Assembly: GCA_964537875.1 (NCBI GenBank)
Contig: CAZIDN010000060.1
Location: forward strand, 1 to 21,647
Length of the DNA stretch: 21,647 bases
Reading direction: 5' to 3'
From: JAPKZH01 sp964537875
GTDB lineage: Bacteria; Acidobacteriota; Aminicenantia; Aminicenantales; UBA4085
Shown: piece by piece, positions 15,161 through 21,647 of the stretch
How positions within the stretch are numbered: position 1 is the first letter of the stretch
Layout of the letters: each line of letters begins with the position of its first letter
Notes under the pieces: generated by a model
The model's database searches: none
Seen by the model: the letters and a program-made list of their open reading frames with translations, nothing else
What the model was told of the DNA's origin: nothing
Position numbers and translations under genes: made by a program

Positions 15161-16843
15161 ATGTTTAAAGGTCATCCCAAAGGACTGTTCGTCGCCTTTT
15201 TCGCCAACATGGGCGAGCGCTTCGGCTTTTACACCATGGTCAGCATCTTCGTCCTCTTCCTGCAGGCGAAGTACGGCCTGACCACAGCCCAGTCAAGCCT
15301 GGTTTATACCCTTTTCGCGTCCAGCGTCTACGCCCTCCCGATCTTGGGCGGCTTGCTGGCCGATAAGGTTCTGGGCTACGGACGGACGATAAGCCTTGGA
15401 ATGATCATCATGTTCCTGGGCTATGCCCTGCTCTCGATTCCGACCAGAATGGAAACCGGCTTCATCCTGGTCATCGCCGCGCTCGCCGTCATCGCCATCG
15501 GCACCGGCTTCTTCAAGGGCAACCTCCAAGTCCTGGTCGGGAACCTCTATGACGACCCGAAATACGACGCGCTCCGCGACCGCGCCTTCAACATCTTTTA
15601 TATGGGCATCAACATCGGCGCTATGTTCGCCCCGACAGCGTCGGAAAAAGTGAGTAATTGGATCCTCTCATCCTCTCACTTCACGTATGATGCAAGAATT
15701 CCCGCCCTTGCCAACGACTTCATCCGGGGCAGGCTGGCCGCGGCGGGCCAATACCTGGGCCTCGCCCAAGCCCAGGATGCAAGCGTGAGCCTCGAAACCC
15801 TGAAGTCCTTTTCCGAGCGATATATCAACGCCCTCAGCAAATCCTATCACTTCGGGTTCGGCGTGGCCCTGCTCAGCCTGATCCTGTCCATGCTGATCTT
15901 CTGGGGTTTCAGGAAATATTATAAGCACGCCGACATCTCCGAAAAGCAGAAATCAAAATCCGAGGCCCTCAAGTCCCAGATGGTGATACTCACGCCCCAG
16001 CAGACCAAGGAGCGGCTGGTGGCGCTCTTTCTGGTCTTCTTGATCGTCATTTTCTTCTGGATGGCCTTCCAGCAGAGCCCCGTCACCCAGACGTTCTTCG
16101 CCCGCGACTACACGGTGCCGAATGTGGGCAAGCTGACGAACCTCTGGTTCGACCTGACCGGATTGCTCTCGATATTTTTGGCGGCCGTCGGGCTGGTTTT
16201 CTTGATCAAGAAAAGCTCGGCGGCGGTTGGCCGGGCCGTGGGAGGCGCTGCCTTTATAGTCTTCGCGGCGCTCGCCTATATGAGATTCCGCGGCTACCCG
16301 GAGATCAATCCCTTCCAGCCCCAGCGGTTCCAGCATTTTAATCCGTTCTTCATCGTCGCCCTGACGCCGATCGTGATCGGCCTTTTCAGCACCCTCAATA
16401 AAAGAGGGAAAGAGCCTAGTGCTCCCCGCAAGATCGGGATCGGGATGCTGATCACGGCGGCCGCGTTCGCCATCCTTGTCATCGGCTCGCTCGGCCTCCC
16501 CTCGCCCAAACAACTGGGCGGCCTGGTCGCACCGCCAGAGTCTCAGGTGTCGGTTTATTGGCTGATATCGACCTACTTCCTAACGACGATCGCCGAGCTT
16601 TTTCTCAGCCCCATCGGCATTTCCTTCGTGTCCCGCGTCTCGCCGCCCAAGTACAAGGGCCTCATGCAGGGCTGCTGGTTTGCCGCCACTGCTATCGGCA
16701 TCAATCTGGTCTTCATCGCCGGCTGGCTGTGGATGCGGGTCCCGCTGTGGTCGGTGTGGCTGATCCTTGTCGCGGCCTGCCTGCTCTCGGCCGGGTTCAT
16801 GTTCTCCATCATGAAGAAGCTCGAGCGGGCTTCTACGGTTTAA
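15161..16843 (+). CDS. POT/PTR2 family proton-coupled oligopeptide transporter (MFS)
   Basis: The 560-residue membrane protein has about 12-14 hydrophobic helices. It has the POT signatures P-K-G-L-F-V-A-F-F near the N-terminus, G-G-L-L-A-D-K-V-L-G-Y-G-R-T-I (~64-78) and G-x-G-F-F-K-G-N (~113-120). POT carriers import di- and tripeptides with protons. The normally conserved E-x-x-E-R of helix 1 reads N16-M-G-E19-R20, so the first Glu is replaced by Asn. A soluble insert of about 60 residues (~165-225) precedes the next helix (F-G-F-G-V-A-L-L), as in some Bacteroidota-type POT proteins. A long hydrophilic loop lies at ~255-285. Start ATG 15161 has AGGAGGG. The substrate cannot be read from sequence; the DPP-IV-like peptidase in the window makes dipeptides a plausible cargo. 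Confidence 0.9.
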   Translation: MFKGHPKGLFVAFFANMGERFGFYTMVSIFVLFLQAKYGLTTAQSSLVYTLFASSVYALPILGGLLADKVLGYGRTISLGMIIMFLGYALLSIPTRMETGFILVIAALAVIAIGTGFFKGNLQVLVGNLYDDPKYDALRDRAFNIFYMGINIGAMFAPTASEKVSNWILSSSHFTYDARIPALANDFIRGRLAAAGQYLGLAQAQDASVSLETLKSFSERYINALSKSYHFGFGVALLSLILSMLIFWGFRKYYKHADISEKQKSKSEALKSQMVILTPQQTKERLVALFLVFLIVIFFWMAFQQSPVTQTFFARDYTVPNVGKLTNLWFDLTGLLSIFLAAVGLVFLIKKSSAAVGRAVGGAAFIVFAALAYMRFRGYPEINPFQPQRFQHFNPFFIVALTPIVIGLFSTLNKRGKEPSAPRKIGIGMLITAAAFAILVIGSLGLPSPKQLGGLVAPPESQVSVYWLISTYFLTTIAELFLSPIGISFVSRVSPPKYKGLMQGCWFAATAIGINLVFIAGWLWMRVPLWSVWLILVAACLLSAGFMFSIMKKLERASTV

Positions 16844-16912
16844 AAATGGCAAGGGAGGAGATGATGTTGGGAAGCGATCCGGAAACGGCCTCGCTCCCCA
16901 TCCGGGTTTTTC

Positions 16913-16952
16913 ACGAGCGGGTCGCCGTGGTTTGCCACGGGGAACCGCTCGT
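16913..16952 (+). terminator. Strong inverted repeat between convergent genes, possible bidirectional terminator
   Basis: Outer arms ACGAGCGG (16913-16920) and CCGCTCGT (16945-16952) pair perfectly. Inside them CCGTGG (16925-16930) and CCACGG (16935-16940) pair around a TTTG loop, with 4-nt internal bulges GTCG/GGAA between the stems. It sits 69 bp after the transporter stop and 8 bp past the PIG-L stop. Neither strand has a clear U-tract after the stem, so intrinsic termination is uncertain; it may instead stop transcription with Rho or protect 3' ends. Confidence 0.5.
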
Positions 16953-16960
16953 AATAACCT

Positions 16961-17809
16961 TCAGCCCAGTCGTTCCAAGCGCGAAAGGACCTCTGCCCGG
17001 AATCTTCCGATCTTCTCCAGGAGAAAGTCTTGGACCGTCAGCTTCTCATTTCGGACGAGCGGCGTCAGGTCGAGGGCGTAAGTCATAGCCGAACAGACGT
17101 CCGTTTCATGCGTGGCGTAATAGGTGGCGTTGGCCATGCGCCGTCCGGCCGTGGCGAGATCGTAGCGCTTCCCGCCGCTGATCTGGGAATCGAAAAGTCC
17201 TAACAGGGCGGCGGCCAGTTTCGGATATTTGTCGACGGGCAAAACCTGCTTGTCTTCGTCAGCCAGCCAATCGAGGTCGCGCCAGACTTCGACACCATAG
17301 GCCTTCTGCGGTCGCATCCCGGCCGGAATAGCCCGGACAGCTTCGAGTGACCTGAGAAGGGTGGCCACATGCGTGTCGTGCTTATCGGCCGGGTTGTGAA
17401 GATAGAGAACCCCCGGCCGGGCGATCTCCAGGATGTCCTGAAGGTCTTTGACGGCATTTTTATTCCCTGCGGTCTTGACTGCGGAACTGGTATACATGAG
17501 CTGGATCTGGCAGGCGTATTCGCCGAGGGCGGCCGCTTTGCGCTGCTCACGTCTCCGGACTTCCTGCATATCTTCATCGGTATAGGCGCCGTAAATGCCC
17601 GTCCTGGGGCTGCCGGCCCCGTTGGTGAGGACCACGCCTGTGAACCAGCGGTCCGTCCGGCCAAAGCATTCCGCAATCCCATGGTAGGCCAGGATCTCGA
17701 GATCATCCTGGTGGGCGCCGATGGCAAGATGGGTTGTCCGCTCCAGGGCTTTCTCGACATCGATCCCATCCGGGACATAAATGTCAGCGTTTGAGTTCGT
17801 GAATTTCAT
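16961..17809 (-). CDS. PIG-L (LmbE) family deacetylase
   Basis: The 282-residue protein is a zinc-dependent N-deacetylase of the PIG-L/LmbE fold, a family that removes acetyl groups from GlcNAc-type sugars and conjugates. The metal motif is A-H33-Q-D-D-L-E, with Gln in place of the common Pro, and the later H144-D-x-H147 supplies another ligand. No signal peptide is seen, so it is probably cytoplasmic. I start at 17809, where GGGAG lies upstream; a longer in-frame version reaching 17974 would begin upstream of the likely promoter. It is 186 bp downstream of the Gfo/Idh gene on the same strand; that gap holds an extended -10 promoter and no gene. With the two exported sugar enzymes upstream it suggests handling of an N-acetylated sugar, by context only. 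Confidence 0.85.
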   Translation of the reverse strand: MKFTNSNADIYVPDGIDVEKALERTTHLAIGAHQDDLEILAYHGIAECFGRTDRWFTGVVLTNGAGSPRTGIYGAYTDEDMQEVRRREQRKAAALGEYACQIQLMYTSSAVKTAGNKNAVKDLQDILEIARPGVLYLHNPADKHDTHVATLLRSLEAVRAIPAGMRPQKAYGVEVWRDLDWLADEDKQVLPVDKYPKLAAALLGLFDSQISGGKRYDLATAGRRMANATYYATHETDVCSAMTYALDLTPLVRNEKLTVQDFLLEKIGRFRAEVLSRLERLG

Positions 17810-17851
17810 AGGAGATCTCCCTCTCCAAATTGCTTCCTCGTCGGCAGCCTG

Positions 17852-17860
17852 ATTATAGCA
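17852..17860 (-). promoter_or_regulatory. Extended -10 promoter for the PIG-L gene
   Basis: On the minus strand the sequence reads TGCTATAAT, a perfect -10 box with the TGn extension. The -35 region is poor (TGGCGC), as is usual for extended -10 promoters. The start codon at 17809 lies about 43 nt downstream. This implies the deacetylase can be expressed apart from the upstream sugar genes. Confidence 0.5.
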
Positions 17861-17995
17861 CCGGCAGCGAAGCGGCGCCACCCTGGGCAGCTTCTCGGCG
17901 GCGCGCCGGATGGAATCGTCGATGCCCTGGATATGGTAGGAGGAATCTTTTTCAAACCACCGATGCCAAAGCACGGCAGGGCGAAAAAATCCTTG

Positions 17996-19354
17996 TCAGT
18001 ACTGGAAGGCTTTTCCGCCAGCCATGACTTCCTGGGACTGTTCATCGAACGTGGCCCTCTGCCCCGTCCGGAACGCCGCCGTGGTCATGATGCAGGCGAT
18101 GGAGTGGTGGTAGCCGGCCAGGACATCGGCGTGAGGCGTCTTGCGGCTGCGGACGCATTCCATCCAGTTCCGCATATGATTGGCCGTAATGGGATCGGAT
18201 CCCGTGTCGGCCGCCGTCTCCGCCGATTCCGTCGGCAGTTTGAACTCCTCGAGGAGATTGGCCTTCATGCCCATCGCCGCGGCGGCGTTCTGCGGCAGCC
18301 CGCCTTCCGGAGTGACGACGTTCTTATCCAAGTCGAGTTTTCCGCCGTTTGAGAAATAATATTCCTTCACCCCTCCGGCGGAGTTATGCATCCGGGATGA
18401 ATAGACGACTTGAAAACCCGTCTTGGGATCGTCCAGCGGGCCGTAATCGAAAACGGCCGTCAGAGTGTCGGCGTTTTCCCGGCCGTCTTTCCAGACATAG
18501 ATCCCGCCGTTGGCCGCGACGCTCCTGGGATGGGGAAGGTCGGTGAACCAATGGACGGTATCGATTTGGTGGCACATCCACTGGCCTGGAATGCCGGACG
18601 AATACGGCCAGAACAAGCGGTACTCCAGATATTTCCTCGGATTCCAGGGCTCATAGGGACGGTTCAGGAGATACCGTTTCCAATCCGTGTCCGTTTCTTC
18701 GAGCCTGGCCACGAGGTCCGGCCGTCTCCAACGGCCCGGCTGGTTGACGTTCCAGCTCATCTCGACCATCGTGATCGGCCCGAATTTGCCGGATTTGATG
18801 TATTCATTGGCGGCGATATAGTTCGACCCGCTCCGTCTTTGAGAACCGACCTGGACGATCCGTCCGCTCTCCTGAACGGCTTTCAGGGCGGCCCGGTTGT
18901 CTTCCATGGTTTCGGCAAATGGTTTTTCCACGTAGACATCGCAGCCGGCCTTGACCGCCTCGGCGGTATGAAGGGCGTGCTGAAAATCCGAGGTGCTGAT
19001 GATCACGGCGTCCGGCCGGACATTCTCGAATAGCTCATCGTTGTTGCGCGCCGCCGCCACGGCCTGGCCGGTCAGTTCTTTGATAAAAGCCAGGCCGTCC
19101 TCGCGCCGGCGGCTCCACAGATCCGAAACGGCGACGATTTCAAAATTCAATTCACGGGCATATCGGGCCAACGGCGGGATCAACGAGCTTTTCGCCCGGT
19201 CCGAGAACCCGACGATCCCGACTCTCACCCGCTCGTTGGCGCCGAGGATCCTCCCCATGCTTCCGGCCGTCAGCCCCCGGCTGGCGCAATCGACGGCCAG
19301 GCCGGCCGAGCCGATGGCCGCCATTTTCATAAAATTCCTCCGGGATATGCCCAT
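17996..19354 (-). CDS. Tat-exported Gfo/Idh/MocA family NAD(P)-dependent oxidoreductase
   Basis: The 452-residue protein has a twin-arginine signal (S-R5-R6-N-F-M-K, then a weakly hydrophobic Ala/Gly stretch), so it is exported folded with bound NAD(P). The Rossmann start is V-R-V-G-I-V-G (43-49), the family E-K144-P motif is present and H-Q-I-D-T-V-H-W-F matches the catalytic D-x-x-H region of the C-terminal domain. Such exported members oxidise sugars or act as NAD-dependent glycosidases (GH109-type) through a 3-keto intermediate. AAGGAG lies at a good distance before ATG 19354. It follows the TIM-barrel gene by 22 bp, so the two form one operon. Which sugar is used cannot be told. Confidence 0.9.
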   Translation of the reverse strand: MGISRRNFMKMAAIGSAGLAVDCASRGLTAGSMGRILGANERVRVGIVGFSDRAKSSLIPPLARYARELNFEIVAVSDLWSRRREDGLAFIKELTGQAVAAARNNDELFENVRPDAVIISTSDFQHALHTAEAVKAGCDVYVEKPFAETMEDNRAALKAVQESGRIVQVGSQRRSGSNYIAANEYIKSGKFGPITMVEMSWNVNQPGRWRRPDLVARLEETDTDWKRYLLNRPYEPWNPRKYLEYRLFWPYSSGIPGQWMCHQIDTVHWFTDLPHPRSVAANGGIYVWKDGRENADTLTAVFDYGPLDDPKTGFQVVYSSRMHNSAGGVKEYYFSNGGKLDLDKNVVTPEGGLPQNAAAAMGMKANLLEEFKLPTESAETAADTGSDPITANHMRNWMECVRSRKTPHADVLAGYHHSIACIMTTAAFRTGQRATFDEQSQEVMAGGKAFQY

Positions 19355-19376
19355 GGCACGCTCCTTTTTTTATCTT

Positions 19377-20321
19377 TTAATAAAATGTTTTGTTTCTCTC
19401 TGAAGATTCGGCGACCTCGGCGATCTGTTTTTTCAGAAAATCCACGGCCGCCGGGAGCTGTTTTTCCAGACTCTCCCACCGGCATTCGATGGATATTCCA
19501 CCCCTGTAACCGATCTTTTTCAAGGCCCTCAAAAACGGCCTGAAATCATCTCCGGCCGTTCCCGGCGGCGTCCGCTGATCCTTTTCGGCGATATGGCAAT
19601 GACGGAGGTGTCTGCCGTACGTCTCGATGGCATCGGGCGTCTCCCCTTCTCGAAGCATGTGATAGATGTCCGCCAGCAGCTTGAAGCTGGGATGGCCGAC
19701 GGCCTCGACCACCGCCGTTCCTTCCTTGAGGCTGTTGATGAAATTGGTTTCTCCGCTGTTCAGAGGCTCGAGAGCGATGACCACCCCGTAGCGGCCGGCC
19801 AGGGACGCGACTTTCCCAGCCAAATCGGAGAACTGCTCTTCGGCCGTGGCCCGGCTGAACCCGTCCGGGATCTTTCGCGATTCGCCGCTTCCCCAGACAA
19901 TCGTTTCAATCCCGGCGCCGGCGGCCCTTTGAAAGGCTTTCTCGGCATAAACCAGGATCTCCGCGTGTTTTGCCTCGGGGCTGACGGCTTTGAGCTGGCC
20001 GGGCAGAAATCCGTTGCAGGCCCGGACCGGGAGCCTTGAGCTCTTGAGCTCCAAAAGCTTAGCCTGAAATTTCTCATCCGGCTCCTCGGGAATTAAAAAA
20101 CCCCGGACGCTCTCCTCGACATACGTGCATCCGCCGGCCTCCAAGATCTTCTGGTCCGCCAGGGATCGGCAGACACCGATCTGATCAAGGAACGATACCC
20201 GGCTTCCCTCGGGAAAAAGGCGGCTCAGACGCGGACGCCAAAACAGCCCCAGACCGGAGAACCCTGTCCATTTCAAAAATGTGCGGCGGGAAGTCGGTTT
20301 CTTCGTCTCGACAGGAAGCAT
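19377..20321 (-). CDS. Tat-exported sugar phosphate isomerase/epimerase-like TIM-barrel protein
   Basis: The 314-residue protein begins with a Tat signal (S-R12-R13-T-F-L-K, then a Gly/Leu-rich segment) and continues as an AP-endonuclease-2-type (xylose isomerase-like) TIM barrel. Likely metal ligands are Glu185 (A-L-E-P-L-N), Asp218 (A-D-I-Y-H-M), His243 (C-H-I-A-E) and Glu279 (S-I-E-C-R-W), a complete Glu-Asp-His-Glu set. Related proteins isomerise sugars or, next to Gfo/Idh partners, act on 3-keto-glycosides. It is first in the minus-strand operon, 22 bp before the Gfo/Idh gene. The ribosome site is weak, and the -10 box lies so near the ATG that the message may be leaderless. Confidence 0.87.
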   Translation of the reverse strand: MLPVETKKPTSRRTFLKWTGFSGLGLFWRPRLSRLFPEGSRVSFLDQIGVCRSLADQKILEAGGCTYVEESVRGFLIPEEPDEKFQAKLLELKSSRLPVRACNGFLPGQLKAVSPEAKHAEILVYAEKAFQRAAGAGIETIVWGSGESRKIPDGFSRATAEEQFSDLAGKVASLAGRYGVVIALEPLNSGETNFINSLKEGTAVVEAVGHPSFKLLADIYHMLREGETPDAIETYGRHLRHCHIAEKDQRTPPGTAGDDFRPFLRALKKIGYRGGISIECRWESLEKQLPAAVDFLKKQIAEVAESSERNKTFY

Positions 20322-20328
20322 TGCCTAT

Positions 20329-20357
20329 ATTCTAGCCTCATCCATCGAATTCATCAA
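20329..20357 (-). promoter_or_regulatory. Minus-strand promoter for the exported sugar-enzyme operon
   Basis: TTGATG (20357-20352), 17 bp, TAGAAT (20334-20329) on the minus strand. Only seven bases separate the -10 box from the ATG at 20321, so the transcript would begin at or within a base or two of the start codon. Confidence 0.45.
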
Positions 20358-20420
20358 CCATTCCAAATTGATTCAACCCCTTATGAAAGTACTCGTCGGC
20401 GCTCAAGGCCGCCCTTTGGG

Positions 20421-20870
20421 CTATTTGATCTCGTAGTGGGTAATGACAGTGATGTCGTGCACTTTGGGATTGTCTTCTCCTATCTCATCCTCGGGAACAT
20501 AAGGCCGCTGAACTCTGATCCAGTTTTTCGATTTCTGGATGTCGGCCGCTCCATCAAAAATAAAAATGGCGCTCCGGAACTTCTGGTCCTTCGAAAGCCT
20601 GCTGCTGAATCTTCCCTTCTCAAACTCTTTTATGATTCCCCTGTAGAAATTACAGACCTTGTCAAAATCATCCGGCGTTGAATAAAGGGTCACCTGCTGG
20701 CCTTTCGGGAGCGGCGCGCCCTCTTTGATGGACTCCGTGAGGAAGTCCCGTTCGGCCTTGGTCAGCACCTCATCCAGTTTTGCACCCGGATAGAGCTTGA
20801 AACTCTGTTGGGCGACTGTCAAAGAGATAAAAAAAAGGCCCCCTATAAAAGCAAATGCATATCGTCTCAT
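20421..20870 (-). CDS. Small secreted protein of unknown function
   Basis: I do not recognise a family. The 149-residue product has a clean signal peptide (M-R-R-Y, hydrophobic core, cut after V-A-Q) and a mature part of about 130 residues, charged, with no further membrane helix and one Cys. Visible features are Y-P-G-A-K-L-D-E near the mature N-terminus, a T-L-Y-S-T-P-D-D-F-D-K-V segment and a C-terminus rich in beta-prone residues (H-D-I-T-V-I-T-H-Y-E-I-K). The Y-P-G-A-K motif followed by 'T-P-D-D-F-x-K-V-x-x-F-Y' occurs in small periplasmic proteins of Acidobacteriota-like genomes, in my recollection. I start at 20870, which has GAGGGG four bases upstream; a longer frame from 20912 would start upstream of the signal peptide. 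It is 99 bp upstream of the sugar operon and has its own promoter. Confidence 0.7.
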   Translation of the reverse strand: MRRYAFAFIGGLFFISLTVAQQSFKLYPGAKLDEVLTKAERDFLTESIKEGAPLPKGQQVTLYSTPDDFDKVCNFYRGIIKEFEKGRFSSRLSKDQKFRSAIFIFDGAADIQKSKNWIRVQRPYVPEDEIGEDNPKVHDITVITHYEIK

Positions 20871-20887
20871 ATTGCCCCTCCAAAGAC

Positions 20888-20916
20888 ATTCTACCCAAAC
20901 GAAAACAGGCAATCAA
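20888..20916 (-). promoter_or_regulatory. Minus-strand promoter for the small secreted protein
   Basis: TTGATT (20916-20911), 17 bp, TAGAAT (20893-20888) on the minus strand, 17 bp before ATG 20870. Both boxes and the spacing are nearly the same as in the promoter at 20357-20329, so the two units may share regulation. Confidence 0.45.
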
Positions 20917-21111
20917 TCCAAAACGCGGTTCTCCAACGGATGATTTCCTCTCTAAAATGAATTTACAGATTAGCTCTTCTTTATATTCGCGGTCATGGAG
21001 TTATGAACTTTACTCCTTGAGCGAATTATATGGGCAATTGCCTCTCTCCTGTCAACCTCCTCTTGAAAATAAAGCCTGAGGGAAACGAAGCCGAAACCGG
21101 GATAAAGGCCG

Positions 21112-21162
21112 GGGTCAAATCTCAACATTCAACAAAAAACGTTGACTGTTGAGATTTGGCCC
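21112..21162. repeat. Long near-perfect palindrome (REP-like element)
   Basis: Arms of 22 nt (21112-21133 and 21141-21162) pair with 20 Watson-Crick pairs, one G-U and one mismatch around a 7-nt A-rich loop. The core is AAATCTCAAC...GTTGAGATTT with GGGTC/GGCCC at the ends. Such GGGGTCAAATCT-type palindromes occur dispersed in several bacterial phyla, often linked to REP-associated tyrosine transposases; no transposase is present here. It lies in the 342-bp gap 20917-21258, which otherwise holds only the promoter at 21223-21231; I see no gene in that gap. Confidence 0.6.
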
Positions 21163-21222
21163 TATTTTATTGGCGACGCCAAGAAATTTTTGTCGTTTGC
21201 GTCTAATTGTAATGGGACATAG

Positions 21223-21231
21223 TGTTATAAT
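21223..21231 (+). promoter_or_regulatory. Extended -10 promoter for the arylsulfotransferase-like fragment
   Basis: TGTTATAAT, a perfect -10 with the TGn extension; no convincing -35 box is seen. ATG 21259 lies 28 nt further on. Confidence 0.45.
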
Positions 21232-21258
21232 CACAAGAAAGAAAATGTAAACGAATTG

Positions 21259-21597
21259 ATGAGAAAGACCAAAGCCCGCCGGCTCTTCCTCCTCGTCTTG
21301 GTCGTCCTATTCCTTGCCGGTTTCAAAATGGGCCTGCCTCAGGCGCCAAGGGAAAGGCCGAGATTATTGAGTTCCGGTGTTACGATCACCATCAATCCCT
21401 ATGGCCTGGCCCCGCTGACTGCCGTTGTCGATTTCAAGACAAAGTCGAAATGCAGCGTCCAGGTCAGAGTCCTGGGAGACATTGACGTCGTCAAGGATTT
21501 TAAGGACGAGAGCACCGTCCATTCAATCCCGATCCTGGGTTTGTATCCGGATCGGGTCAACACTGTCGTCCTGACTTTATACACGCATCAGGGGTAA
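21259..21597 (+). pseudogene. Arylsulfate sulfotransferase N-terminal domain, ended by an early stop
   Basis: The 112-residue frame starts with a signal peptide (R-K-T-K-A-R-R, hydrophobic core to A-G-F) and continues as I-N-P-Y-G-L-A-P-L-T-A-V-V-D, V-R-V-L-G and I-P-I-L-G-L-Y-P-D-R-V-N. This matches the N-terminal beta domain of arylsulfate sulfotransferases (ASST), periplasmic enzymes of about 500-600 residues that move sulfate between phenols. A TAA at 21595 ends the frame before the catalytic six-bladed propeller. The last 50 bases show no clear continuation, although the same frame after the stop (S-S-Q-S-S-P-R-D-F) faintly recalls the family's next segment. It is either a decayed gene, a sequencing error, or a stand-alone domain. 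The start at ATG 21259 has only a weak ribosome site. Confidence 0.6.
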
Positions 21598-21647
21598 GCG
21601 ACCGGTGAATCCATGTCCAGCCAATCCAGTCCTCGAGATTTCGGCTT

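Noticed and set aside
16864..17088. Plus-strand frame with a good GGGAGGAG ribosome site just after the transporter, reading L-P-I-R-V-F-H-E-R-V-A-V-V-C-H-G
   Set aside because: Its first third is the inverted repeat 16913-16952 and the rest is antisense to the PIG-L gene; no family is recognisable. It could be a gene stub, but the evidence is too thin.
20855..21079. Short plus-strand frame of 74 codons in the gap before the palindrome
   Set aside because: No ribosome site or recognisable motif, and it begins inside the signal-peptide region of the minus-strand secreted protein.

Overview
The window looks like chromosomal DNA from a GC-rich, Gram-negative-type bacterium. My best guess is a peptide- and sugar-fermenting member of the Acidobacteriota / Candidatus Aminicenantes. 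The guess rests on gene content: a large secreted BNR-repeat protein, an exported S9 peptidase, a POT transporter, a Tat-exported sugar module, a zinc-ribbon Ser/Thr kinase relic and an arylsulfotransferase-like fragment. No 16S or marker gene is present, so the assignment is tentative. No tRNA, rRNA, CRISPR array, integrase or transposase gene was seen.

Layout. (1) 1-2784, plus strand: a strong promoter, an ornithine-cyclodeaminase/mu-crystallin family dehydrogenase and a one-piece iron-sulfur L-serine dehydratase. (2) 2807-10944: two divergent secreted proteins share a 144-bp intergenic region with back-to-back promoters. On the minus strand is a 1047-residue BNR/Asp-box propeller protein. 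On the plus strand is a DPP-IV-type peptidase whose stop codon overlaps (GTGA) the start of an 847-residue one-carbon fusion protein: MTHFR + Cys-rich MetV-like domain + pterin-binding methyltransferase domain. (3) 10945-12728: a kinase gene reduced to its two ends, an intact cyclopropane-fatty-acid-synthase-family methyltransferase, and a decayed B12-binding radical-SAM gene. (4) 12729-15079: FabF and an overlapping nitronate-monooxygenase/FabK-like flavoprotein with a Cys-rich tail. (5) 15161-16843: a POT/PTR2 transporter with its own strong promoter. (6) 16961-20321, minus strand: Tat-exported TIM-barrel isomerase, Tat-exported Gfo/Idh/MocA oxidoreductase and PIG-L deacetylase. (7) 20421-21647: a small secreted protein, a long REP-like palindrome and the N-terminal domain of an arylsulfate sulfotransferase ended by a stop codon.

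How it may fit together (inference): the DPP-IV-like enzyme releases dipeptides outside the cytoplasm, a POT carrier imports small peptides, and the serine dehydratase and OCD-family enzyme channel amino acids toward pyruvate or 2-keto acids. The sugar module probably oxidises or isomerises a glycoside in the periplasm. The one-carbon fusion would place methylene-THF reduction and methyl transfer from methyl-THF on one chain; its corrinoid partner is not in the window. This fusion is the most interesting item. Second are the paired relics around 11-12.6 kb. Recognisable sigma70-type promoters recur before most transcription units.
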